Source: Leptasterias polaris (Eukaryota; Echinodermata; Asteroidea; Forcipulatida; Asteriidae). Taken from it: DNA of 64,000 bases. The translations under genes were made by a program, and so were the position numbers. Below are positions 44,265 to 54,600 of this stretch, piece by piece (the stretch's first letter is position 1; each line of letters begins with the position of its first letter). The stretch lies in NCBI GenBank assembly GCA_037783415.1, contig JAZGTN010000038.1, forward strand, positions 992,001 through 1,056,000, given 5' to 3'. A model generated the notes under the pieces. The model saw nothing but the letters and a program-made list of their open reading frames with translations, was not told where the DNA came from and ran no database searches.

Positions 44265-47200
44265 GTAAGTTATGTTACACTACAGGCACAGGGGGGGGGG
44301 GGGGGGGGGGGATGGGGATACAAAATTAATTCCATTTAGGATTGAATTCTGTTTGAAGACCCAAAAATAAAAACTACTCTAAAAGTAAAGTTTTACTGAG
44401 ACTCAGAGTTACTCTTACTCTTAGTTACTGAGGCTGAGAAAAATTACGGTAGGCCTATTCTACTACATGTATGCAGAGTTCATTGCAGTGCTTGAGTGTG
44501 GAAGTATTTCTGCTTTTTATAAATTGTTTACAATTTTCCAGTCATAGCTTTCATAGTTTGCTTGCCTGAGTGCAAAACTTTGGGCCAATTTTGTGACAGT
44601 CATGGGGCTTGTCTTATTGGGACCACTGCACTGGTAATTCTATTTTAGCACAGTATTCTGGTCGTTTATATACCTTCATACAGATTTCCACATAGCCAGT
44701 CAGAGAGGCTTAAAAAATGGACTGTCAATATGAGAAGAGAGAATTGGAAACCATCAAAGACTTCGCTTGTTTGCTCAGAGCACTTTTTGGATAAGTATTT
44801 TGATAGATCTGGGCAGACTGTCCGTCTTCATCCAGATGCTGAACCCACAGTATTTGCTTTTCCAACACATCTCCAAAAGGTAGGATATATGTCTGAAAAA
44901 TGTTGAATGACCTTTTTATTGTTTTGTTTTTGTTTCATAATTAACCAAGTTGTTGTTTTTGTTTCTTAATTAACCAAGTTGTTGTTTTTGTTTCTTAATT
45001 AACCAAGTTGGAAAGAATCCCATATCTGGCACAGGGTTACAAGAGTTCTGTGTACTGAAACAGCAGCTCAATTCTTTTGAGCTGAGGGGAATAAAGTGCT
45101 GGATCACAAATTGCACCTTTCTATTTTCAGTTTTTAATAAAATGAATTAGAATCTGACACCGTTTTTCATTCCCTCCTCTCATTAAGCACATTGTTTGTT
45201 AGAATTAACTGTGTTCTGTTTAATGTTAACAAAATAATTGGCACATGTTCAAAGTATTCTCAACTTTTGCCAGTTTTTTGCAAGTTTATTATGCATGTCA
45301 GTGTTCTCCAGGGGCCAACATTTTTAACAGGGCAGCCTCTTACATTATCCCCACTGGAGGACTCTCAATAGTGCCTTTGTACGTTATTTGTAGGACAAAG
45401 GATGTGATATTTTAGGTGTGTATAATCACAAATTTGGCAAATAAAACAAGAGTTAGTTATATTTAACATGAAATCCTGATTAAAAAGAAAAATTTCACAG
45501 GGCGGGACACCCTGCTAAAAGTGGTCGTGGAGGACACTGCATGTCACGATATTGTTCAAGTTGAGTTTCAACGCATTCTGTTTTTGTTATTCCCTTTTCC
45601 ACTTATTCATGTTTTCAGGTCTGCCACAAGAAGATGACAGTGTTTGATTCCTGAAGTAATGGTACATGCATGATTTTGTATTTTTATATGTTGATTATTT
45701 CTGTTACAGTTTGAATTTTTACCTACCATACCTTGAAAATTAATGTCACCAAATTATTGATTCATTGCATTCATAAAATATACATTGTAATGAAGTTCTG
45801 TAAAGCAACTAAAGTCTTGTTACAGAATTTTATTTATGGTTTTTGGAGTATGATTGACATGTACATGTATGTGTCACACTCCCTGGGCTCTGGAATAAAG
45901 CACGGCTCATGCAATGTGCAGCTTTATTCTGCGGTGTGTATGGCAGCATGGGTGTATACACAAAGTTGCATAATAATTAAGTGAATTTTTAAGTATTTAC
46001 TTCAATCTTAAATGTATTACTATTCAGAAATCTACAAGCCGTAAACCACCCTCAAGAAGAGGAACTTCAGACGTGAGTCTTGAGACAGTGGAGACAGGTT
46101 CTCCCTGTGCAGTTGAGCCACCAGTACCTCAGCAGCTCCATGTCGGTGTTTGTGATCACAGTTATGCTGTGTTTGAGTCTCCCAGGAAACTTAAGCGTAA
46201 GTTAGACAAAGCAGTAGATGAACTTGAAACATGTAAGAAGAAGTTGAAGGTTGAGCAACAAAAGACACGACGTCTGAAAAAAAGGGTTTCAAACTTGAGC
46301 ACAGTGATAGATTCTTTGCATAATCAAAACCTTATATCAACCAACTGTGCTGAGATGTTGGAGTCAACCTTTAGTGGAGTCCCCAAGGAAGTCTTTCAAA
46401 GAATTATGGAACAATCAAATACTAAACAGAGAAATACATACCCAGAAGACCTCCGTTCATTTGCCATGACTCTGCAGTTCTACTCGGCAAAGGCTTACGA
46501 GTATGTGAGAGAAACATTTGACCTGGCCTTACCCCATCCTCGTACAATTAGAAAATGGTATTGTGGTGTAGAGGGGGACCCTGGATTCACAAAGCAAGCA
46601 TTTGATGCTCTCCATGCTAAAGCCAATGACAACTTGGCACAGGGAAAGGAGACTGTGTGTGCAATCATGTTCGATGAAATGGCCATACGTAAACATATTG
46701 AATATGCAAATGGAAAGTATCAAGGTTATGTAGACATTGGTACAGGTAGGTTTGATGACTCCACACCAGTAGCCAAAGATGCTTTGGTTTTTATGGCAGT
46801 GTCAGCAAATGATGCTTGGAAAATACCGCTTGGCTATTTTCTTGTAGATGGTTTAAGTGGGGTAGAACGAGCAAACCTGGTCAATGAGTGTTTTCGTAGA
46901 CTTCATGATAGCGGTGTACGAGGAGTGTCTCTAACTTGTGATGGACCTTCATGTCATTTTGCAATGATGAAATCCCTTGGGGCAAACATGGATGTGATTG
47001 GTTTGGACCCGTCATTTCCTCATCCATCAGATCAATCGATTCGAGTTCATATTATTCTTGATGTATGCCATATGTTAAAGTTGCTCCGCAACTCATTTGC
47101 AGACATAGGAATTTTCAAAACCTCAGATGGTCAGACCATCAGTTGGCAGTATATAGAAGAGCTCAATAAACTCCAAGAAAAAGAGGGACTTCGATTAGGT

Positions 47201-48433
47201 AATAAACTAAAAAGTGCACATATTGACTGGCGAAAGCAAAAAATGAAGGTCAATTTGGCCGCACAGGTATTTAGTGCCAGTGTAGCAGATGCCCTGCATT
47301 ACTGCAATGTGGGGTTGAAACTCCCTCAATTTAGAGGTTGTGAGGCCACAGTTTGCTTTTTAAGGCATGTTGATGCTGCATTTGATGTCCTTAACAGCAG
47401 AAATCCTTTGGGCAAAGGTGCAAAAGCTCCAATAAGAAATGGAAATGCAGATAAATTGCTTGAGATCTTGGAAAATGCTGAACGTTTCATCCTAGGTCTT
47501 ACTGATACAACCGGTAAAGCAATGCATCTTACCCCAAGGAAGACTGGCTTTATAGGTTTTGCTGCCAGCATCAAAAGTATCTCAGAACTTTTTGTAGAAC
47601 TTGTTGCAGGTCCTAATGCTCCAATGAAATACCTTTTAACCTATAAATTTAGTCAAGATCACATAGAGCTTTTTTTTAGTGCAGTGAGAGCCAGGGGAGG
47701 GTTCAATAATAACCCAACAGCAGGCCAATTTTGTGCGGCATACAAGCGGCTGTTAACAAGGCACAATGTCAAGAATGGCACAGGAAATTGCATACTAAGA
47801 GACAGTACTACCATTCTTCATGTATCGCAACCATCAGCAATAAGCATAGCACGTAAATATGATCTTGTGCTTAGAACTCAGCCATTGCATGATGATCATG
47901 ATTATGCAGATGTACCAAATTTCCAAACCATATCTGGGTACAAAGAAGCTGCAATCAATTACATTGCTGGATTTGTTGTCAAAATGATGAAGCGTCGATT
48001 GAACTGCCTCTTGTGCACAGAGGCACTGACTAATCAAAGTGGCAAGATTCATAAGTTTTTGGCACTAAAGGACCGTGGGGGTCTGCAGAAAGCATCAGAC
48101 AGTGTCGTTTGTGTGTGCATGGAAACAGAAAAGTGTTTCCAAAGACTTGTAAACATTTCTGATGGAAAACTTCCACAAGGTCTTGGTGTCTCAGCAGCAA
48201 TAGCATCATCTGTTCTCAATAACTGTGCACACCGTAATCTCTTTCCTGAGTTACATAATCACCAATTTCACACCACAGTAGATGATAATCATGTACACTC
48301 TCTCGTTAAGCTTGTGTCATCATGCTACTCTAAAATCAAGCTGTTCCATTTAGGAAAGCAGAAGACAGCCTCTGTTGCAGGACCCAAAATGCGGAAGCGA
48401 ATGTCAAAACTTATTTTGTTTAACCATCAGTAA
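44188..48433 (+). CDS. P-element transposase with THAP domain, intact
   Basis: Exons 44188-44264, 44684-44879 and 46028-48433, phases 2 and 0, total 2679 nt, 892 aa (human THAP9 is of similar size). THAP zinc finger at ~1-86: C4..C9, W38, C56xxH59, then AEPTVF and FP. Coiled coil ~142-190. RNase H-like catalytic core with D307 (MFDEM), D396 (TCDGPS) and E638 (DHIELFF), the expected DDE triad. Cut-and-paste transposition in the nucleus; the THAP finger would bind the element ends. The start is the ATG at 44188, because the long third exon has no THAP domain and only a GTG at its front. Confidence 0.93.
44684..44879 (+). CDS. Transposase exon 2: rest of THAP finger
   Basis: 196 nt. RFPHSQSERLKKW, then SLVCSEHF, then EPTVFAFP. 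Acceptor TACAG, donor GTAGGA, ends in phase 0. Confidence 0.92.
44924..45010. repeat. 29-bp tandem repeat in transposase intron 2
   Basis: Three copies of a unit containing TTGTTTTTGTTTC and TTAATTAACCAAG (the first has ATAATTAACC). Confidence 0.85.
46028..48433 (+). CDS. Transposase exon 3: coiled coil and catalytic domain
   Basis: 2406 nt, phase 0 acceptor ATTCAG. Starts KSTSRKPPSRRG. Carries the coiled coil, the DDE core and the C-terminal P-element region. No internal stop. Confidence 0.94.
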   Translation, partial: KSTSRKPPSRRGTSDVSLETVETGSPCAVEPPVPQQLHVGVCDHSYAVFESPRKLKRKLDKAVDELETCKKKLKVEQQKTRRLKKRVSNLSTVIDSLHNQNLISTNCAEMLESTFSGVPKEVFQRIMEQSNTKQRNTYPEDLRSFAMTLQFYSAKAYEYVRETFDLALPHPRTIRKWYCGVEGDPGFTKQAFDALHAKANDNLAQGKETVCAIMFDEMAIRKHIEYANGKYQGYVDIGTGRFDDSTPVAKDALVFMAVSANDAWKIPLGYFLVDGLSGVERANLVNECFRRLHDSGVRGVSLTCDGPSCHFAMMKSLGANMDVIGLDPSFPHPSDQSIRVHIILDVCHMLKLLRNSFADIGIFKTSDGQTISWQYIEELNKLQEKEGLRLGNKLKSAHIDWRKQKMKVNLAAQVFSASVADALHYCNVGLKLPQFRGCEATVCFLRHVDAAFDVLNSRNPLGKGAKAPIRNGNADKLLEILENAERFILGLTDTTGKAMHLTPRKTGFIGFAASIKSISELFVELVAGPNAPMKYLLTYKFSQDHIELFFSAVRARGGFNNNPTAGQFCAAYKRLLTRHNVKNGTGNCILRDSTTILHVSQPSAISIARKYDLVLRTQPLHDDHDYADVPNFQTISGYKEAAINYIAGFVVKMMKRRLNCLLCTEALTNQSGKIHKFLALKDRGGLQKASDSVVCVCMETEKCFQRLVNISDGKLPQGLGVSAAIASSVLNNCAHRNLFPELHNHQFHTTVDDNHVHSLVKLVSSCYSKIKLFHLGKQKTASVAGPKMRKRMSKLILFNHQ

Positions 48434-49157
48434 ACTACAGAAATTCAAACATACCAAATTCAAAGCAAATTGTTTAGATGTTGTAAAAATGACATGGATT
48501 GACCGTCAGAGTTCTCCACAGCCACTTTCAGCAGGGTGGCCCTGTTAAATGTTGCTTTTCAATCACAGTTTTCCAAAAAAAATAACCCTTGATTTCTTAA
48601 CAGAATTTGTGGTGTACAAATCTATATCACGTATTGCACAAAAAACCAGTAACCATTAAACACAGTACTAAAGCTGTACAGGGTGCCCTGTTTTGGCCCG
48701 TGGAGAACACTGTCAATTAAGTATTTATGTTATAGGGCCATCAAATGTATCTTTGCATATTTATGAAAAATTAGTATATTCTAAAAAGACTTAGCAAGTT
48801 TTTATTTCATTTGTAAACCAGTAGAAAATGTATTTATCCGTTGCTGAAATTTCCCTGCTGTATATTACTATATGTATGTATTAGGGCATTATTTACATGT
48901 ATGTCACTGTGGGTAGAGCCAGGTAAAAAGCCGAGGAATATAAAGATTTTAACTGGAATTGTGGAGAACTGTTAAATAAATTGCTGTTGCAGCAAAGATA
49001 TAACTGTGCATATGATCTTTAAATAGTTGTCTGTCTGCATTTACTTTAAAAAAAAACTGAATACATGTACAAAAATAATGACCTGTAGATAGTTGTGTTA
49101 ATTCCATATCCCCAAACTGGACACTAAGTCTAAGGTTTTCTGAAAGGAATTCCAAAT

Positions 49158-49315
49158 CTGGACACTGCCTTAAGACCCCGGCCTCGTGCACAAATCCTAT
49201 ATGCGACAAGTTTTTCCTGAGAATACATGGAATTTTCTGGACACTGCCTTAAGACCCCGGCCTCATGCACAAATCCTATATGCGACAAGTTTTTCCTGAG
49301 AATACATGGAATTTT
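49158..49315. repeat. 79-bp tandem duplication near the right end of the P element
   Basis: Two copies starting CTGGACACTGCCTTAAGACC (49158 and 49237), differing by one base (CCTCG against CCTCA). Confidence 0.92.
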
Positions 49316-49935
49316 TCCCTCCTAATTTCTTTATTTATCATGGAACTCGCATTTTTTGTTTCTAGATGGAAATAAACTAAATTTTTGTAACCCCTGCGAG
49401 CCACCTAAAAATTTAATATTTGCCCTTCCCAAAACTAGATAGTTTGTGCATGGATGGTGTAGCCTCGTCCAGTTATGAAATTCTTTCCCCCAATTTGAAG
49501 TGGATTTAGAAGAAATGCTTTAACATTACATTTTTCTTGAAATTAAAAGGCCCTAACCATGGAGGAAGGGATGCCCTCAAGTTTCTAGTCTGACGGGGGA
49601 CGTGGCCATAATAGACTTTTATTGCATTGCAGAGCGTCTGTCGCTGTACAGACGACCCATTTCATATCTTTTCCTGCACGGAAAATAGGCATATTTACCG
49701 TTCAAATCTGGCATAAAACATATTTCTCAGGGGTTCAAATGTTCAACTCCACTTCCTTGATCAATAAGGATAGTTTCTGCGACATTCACTTTCCTTCCTT
49801 GGCCTCTCTTCGCATCACCTTCTCGGCCACCGACCGACATAGCAACGTATGCACTGTATGTATGCCTGACGATGTTTTGATTGTACCAACATGGCGCTGG
49901 GTCACTTCCGGCTGCTTCACACACGGAGCCGCGGG

Positions 49936-49963
49936 GCCTATCCAGTTAGTGTAGAGATCAGTG
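49936..49963 (-). repeat. P element right terminal inverted repeat
   Basis: Ends GTGTAGAGATCAGTG; inverted match to 43512-43539. Confidence 0.93.
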
Positions 49964-49971
49964 TTCCACAC
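49964..49971. repeat. Right 8-bp target-site duplication
   Basis: TTCCACAC, identical to 43504-43511. Confidence 0.92.
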
Positions 49972-51541
49972 CAATGAACGTGGGTTTAGAAACGGCATTA
50001 TTCGCGCGCAGTATGGATAATATTGCCAATTATACATGTTTTTGCTTTGAAAATCACCCATCAGTAGAAGCCATTCATTTCAGCCTACCTGAACTGGGCT
50101 ATTATAATAGCTACCAAATTTGTCCATTACGTGATAATACCAAGGAACTATACAGTCAGTGTAGGTCCTAGGCGCTTCAGTTTGATATATTTGGAGGTCA
50201 AGAGAGAGTCAAACTTGGTAAATATCACCCTTTTTTCGTTTACATATGTTTTTATTCTGATCACGACATGTAGGTCTACTACATTCGTCACCGTTTTCAC
50301 GCAAGAGACAATTGCCCCAGCAGCTAAACTGTCATCGAAGTAAAACAAAAAAATGAAATCATTGTTTCGGAAACTGTTTGCCAATGAATACACTATTTTT
50401 TTACCAACTATTAAAAACCAAATGTTGTTACTTTTACCGTGTAATGAGTAATTAACTGTGTATTACAATTGACGCAGCACGTTGTGTACAAACCAAAGCG
50501 TAAACGACGTTGGCTTTTCTTGAAAAATCAAGTTTATCCAGGTCATTAAAATTACCTCTTCGTGAAAACTCAACTCGCACAGTACTCGGTTTGTGAACCG
50601 TGCCAGAGCTATGTGCTTCATTGTAAAAAAAAAAATGGGCAAAAGACAAATTGGCTGCTTGTGAAAACTCAAAAAGATAAATATGTTGATATTGTCGTTG
50701 TTCTAATTATTGTTATAACAAAACTTTAACGTTGTATTTCTTGTAAAAACTTGTAAAAAGAAAATGATGTCAATACTAGGACCTAATATCCAAAATGTGT
50801 AAATACACTGATTTGCCAAAATGTGTTATTTTGTAAGAATTGGCTGTTCGTGAAGACGAAGGTAAGAAGATCCGTAGGCACCTTTTAAAAACTTTTCCAG
50901 GATAATTTGCGAAGACTTCTCCATAGTGGACTTTCCAACCCTCCCCCAAGCAGTCTATTTATATTGTGGATAGTTTGAGAGGAAAGTGTTGCAACAAGAC
51001 CAGTAATTCATTACGTCATGCGTGTGCGCACTTGTCCCTCTATCAATTAATGTTGCTACTTCCGGCTACTTGCAAGCCTCTACCTAAAGGGCTATCACAA
51101 ACAAATTTAAAAAAAGTTAATTATAAATTTACGGAAGCGTTTAAGGACCACAACATAGTAACTCGCCGCGGCGAAATAGTAACTCGCCGCGGCGAGATAG
51201 CATTTTGAGAAGAAAAAAAAATGTTGTGGCCCTTTAACGCCTCCGTAGAAATTACATTTTTTTCTTAACTTACTTTGGGATAGTGTGCCACTTGTTTTTT
51301 GTAATGTTGAAGTGTTCCTTTCGCAATAACAACTGAAAATGTCACAGTATATTCCTTTTAAGAACAAATTGTAGTTATTCAAATTGAACGAAAAACTGCA
51401 GTTGGTTTCCCTATGGACTTCTGGAACTGTTTCAGCTGATCTCCTTTGAAATGAAAAAACATTACGGCGGAATATGCTCTAGTGAGTGTTTAAACATTTT
51501 AGACAATACAACTAAATTGTTTTGCCTCAGGTAGCCTCATC
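49972..51541. repeat. Duplicated 5' flank of gene C, proximal part
   Basis: Continues the flank interrupted by the P element: 'GTGGGTTTAGAAACGGCATT' as at 9853, 'AACTTGGTAAATATCACCC' as at 10088 and 31530. Contains one extra MITE (51130-51247). No gene. Confidence 0.75.
51130..51247. mobile_element. 118-bp MITE with GC-rich palindromic core
   Basis: Ends are a 27-bp inverted repeat with three mismatches (TACGGAAGCGTTTAAGG on the left, CCTTTAACGCCTCCGTA on the right; shared CACAACAT inner edge). The core has AGTAACTCGCCGCGGCGA twice. Absent at the same place in B (~10960) and D (~32460). Confidence 0.85.
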
Positions 51542-51608
51542 ATGGAACATTCAAAGAGTTGGATCCTGGTGTGCCTTATTGCCACGCAGGTCAGATGGGT
51601 TGATGCAG
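51542..51608 (+). CDS. Gene C exon 1: signal peptide
   Basis: 67 nt. MEHSKSWILVCLIATQ..VDA. Donor GTATGT. Confidence 0.88.
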
Positions 51609-54600
51609 GTATGTTTCAATTTTTGTGTTTAACGTGTAACACAATGCTTAAATGCGAATACCTTCGAGTGGTGGCAACTGTTTTCAAAATGTTTATCAAA
51701 ACTTTCCTCTCTGTGGGAAAACTAAATCATTGTTTTACATGCTTTTTGCTCCTTGGTACCGGGTATTGTTTGTAAATTATTGTTAATTATCGGACATGAG
51801 GTTACAAGTATGCTTTGGTATAACTTAGTGCGGATGAAAATCCCGTACATGGATTTCAAGCTCGAGAGTTGAAGTGCATACAATTATTCAATGATTTTGA
51901 TGGATTCGTAATTTCTAGGGCCGTGTCATACTGTGCCATTTACTGGCAAGCAGTTCAAGGTATAAAACACACCCAGCTGTAATGTTCAACTTTTACACAA
52001 CTTTTTATTTGTTTTAATTTTTTTGCTCTTGCATCAAGATACTGTTACAAAAATATCTCTCGTGGATCTGAAGTTTTCATTTGGAATGCATCAGATTTTG
52101 TTACTTCCTCATTGCCTGTAGAATTTACCCCTTATGACAAATAGCTAGATATGACTTGATTTCAAATGTTAACAATCAGGGGAATGAACATACAAAATGT
52201 TTGGTGCAATGTCCAATCATTTTCAATCAACGAATTAACGAATTAACAATGTAATTTTAATGAGATGTTACTAACAATTACTAGATGCCTACGTGCTGGT
52301 TGCTGACCTCAACAATGGGACAATTTACAAGGGAAGCATCTTGCAAGGTCTGGCCGATCTAGCTCCGCTACCACTCGATGGTCTCAACCGCCCAGTGGCC
52401 GTGGATTATGACCCGGTTGAGGAGATGGTTTACTGGACTGATGTCGGGACGCCATCTCCAAAGATCTCCAAAGCTCATCTTGATGGCAGTGGCCAAACGA
52501 CGCTCATTTATGAACTCCACGGTAGGTATGACAAATAATATTTTCACGTGGTTTTTCTTTTCCTTTATTTTTGGTCAATTTCGGACAGTGTTGGTGTGTG
52601 TACTATTTATATGCTTATTTATCTGTACTGTTTTGTTTTTGGGGTTTAGTTTTCTTGTGTCGGGTTTAAAAGGATGTATCCGGTTAAAATTTATGACTGT
52701 TCACTTTCGCTTCGAATTTGATAACTTTAGCCAAACACTGCAATTTTGTCCTATTACATTTTGCGACTTTGATCCTAAAACGAAAACACTGCTGCGGTGA
52801 AGTTAATAATGTTTCATGGCAATTGGCCGTTACTAAACAAAAAAACATAACTGTGATTGTGTCGTCGGAGCTGGCCAAAGACGTAAAGATCGACGTCAGC
52901 GTCAAGATTTGGAGGCCAAATTACATTTTGGGCAATATACGCAACTTTTAAGCCATCAACGTTAAATGTGCAGTGGGGAATGGCAAGTATGAAATATCTT
53001 TTTAAGGCCACCGTATTTTCCTGCTTGGCGGTTCGGTTCATCATGGCAGCCACCCCCCCCCCCCCCAAAAAAAAACCCAACCCACAACACACAAATCACA
53101 TAATAAACGTGGGCGTGTTATACTTAACAACATTTAAAAACACTATTAAGTACACCAGCCCCTTTAAGCCTATGTTTGGGAATCTCCAACTTCTTCACAA
53201 ATTGGCGCTGCACTCCATAGCGATTCTCACCCAAAATGAAACGCAAGACATTCTGTGCTCGCGTTGGTCATAACGGTCAAACAGTACGTGTTGTATTCAG
53301 TTTGACCATAGTCGGCGACAATCGAAACTGTAAAGATATTGTTATTTGAATTAAGTAGTCTTTTGGAAGTGAACGGGTATGGCATTGCCTGTATTTGTCT
53401 GATCGCAGAAATAACATATTTTCCACTTGAATCTTGTATACATGTTCACTTCTTTCACATTGTAGTTTAACAATTGGTCAGATCGTGGAAAATACCACTC
53501 TTCCACGTGTTAATATTTCTGGCTCTTTAGCATGGTTTAATTAGTACTGCTTCTTCCAGATAATTTATTGTTTATACAAAGGCCGTTTATCGGTTGCAGA
53601 AGTCGCCTAATTCGGACATGCCCGAATACTATAAACACACCAATCATCCTATTGGACTTCATGTATGAGAATGAATCCACGTAGGCCATAATAAATAGGC
53701 TTTGCCAAATTTATACAGATGCTTCAATAATGGCGATTTTAATGGATTTTTTCCCCCTGTCCGTCTGTCAAAAACAGTGCCAGCCGGATTGGCATTAGAT
53801 GTTACATCAAGGATGGTGTATTGGACAGACGAAACCCTTGGTCACATTGCAAGGATCCCTATGGACGGCTCAGGGAGCAAAGAAATTATTGTTGAGAACA
53901 TCATCCGGCCAAGGGGCATTATAACTGACCATTACTACGGGTAAGTGTAAGCACTTGATTGGACTGTTATTTTCTTTGATGTGAATCGTTATTCATTTGG
54001 CTTTAGTACCGCACTTTCTGTCCTGATGCAAGTCTACCTGTCCTTTTACACAAAAGGCATTCAGGTCCTCGATGGGAAGATTCAATTTTGTTATGCTCTG
54101 TGCACATGTTTTAGTGGACTAAACCTAGTAATGTATGTTTTAGTGGACTAAACCTAGTAATGTATGTTTTAGTGAACTAAACCTAGTAATGTTGTTTAAA
54201 GATGTTGAGTACACCAGAGAGGGTGTTATGTAGGGTTTATTTTGTTTCAAGGTTGCATAGAGAACTTTGTTCTTTGACAGTTCTTTCACATAAATCTCCG
54301 TAGCTCGACCAAGGCGCTCTAAAACATCCCTTTTCATCAGGCTCACCTGGAACATACTCAAACCCATTGAGCATTTCCATATGGGCTGAATTTGCAAAAG
54401 ACTATGGATATGGAAAAATATGGGCAAAGTGGCCCATATGGGTATTGGGGAAACATGGGCAATCCCATATGGGCAGGAAGTCTCATTCGGGTGTCGTATG
54501 GGAACGATCTGGGCAAAGTAATGCAAAGAAAGACCTCAGCCATGGGAGACCTCATCATGTATGGGGTAAATATTCTATTTTAGTTTAGATTTGTTTAATT

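Larger units (their letters stand above)
43512..49963 (+). mobile_element. Complete P-element transposon (THAP9-like)
   Basis: 6452 bp. Both ends begin CACTGATCTCTACACTAACT (inverted); 28 bp match perfectly, and similarity continues imperfectly for about 100 bp (CCGGAAGT, GCCATGTTGGTA, TCAAAACATC). It is flanked by the 8-bp duplication TTCCACAC, the duplication length known for P elements. It encodes one intact three-exon transposase. The introns carry a poly-G run (44290-44312) and 29-bp tandem repeats. It inserted in the duplicated 5' flank of gene C, about 1.6 kb from the start codon; copies B and D show the empty site. It appears structurally competent and young. Confidence 0.95.

Noticed and set aside
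46073..46075. GTG start for the transposase
   Set aside because: The frame continues upstream to a splice acceptor at 46027 that joins the THAP exons in phase.
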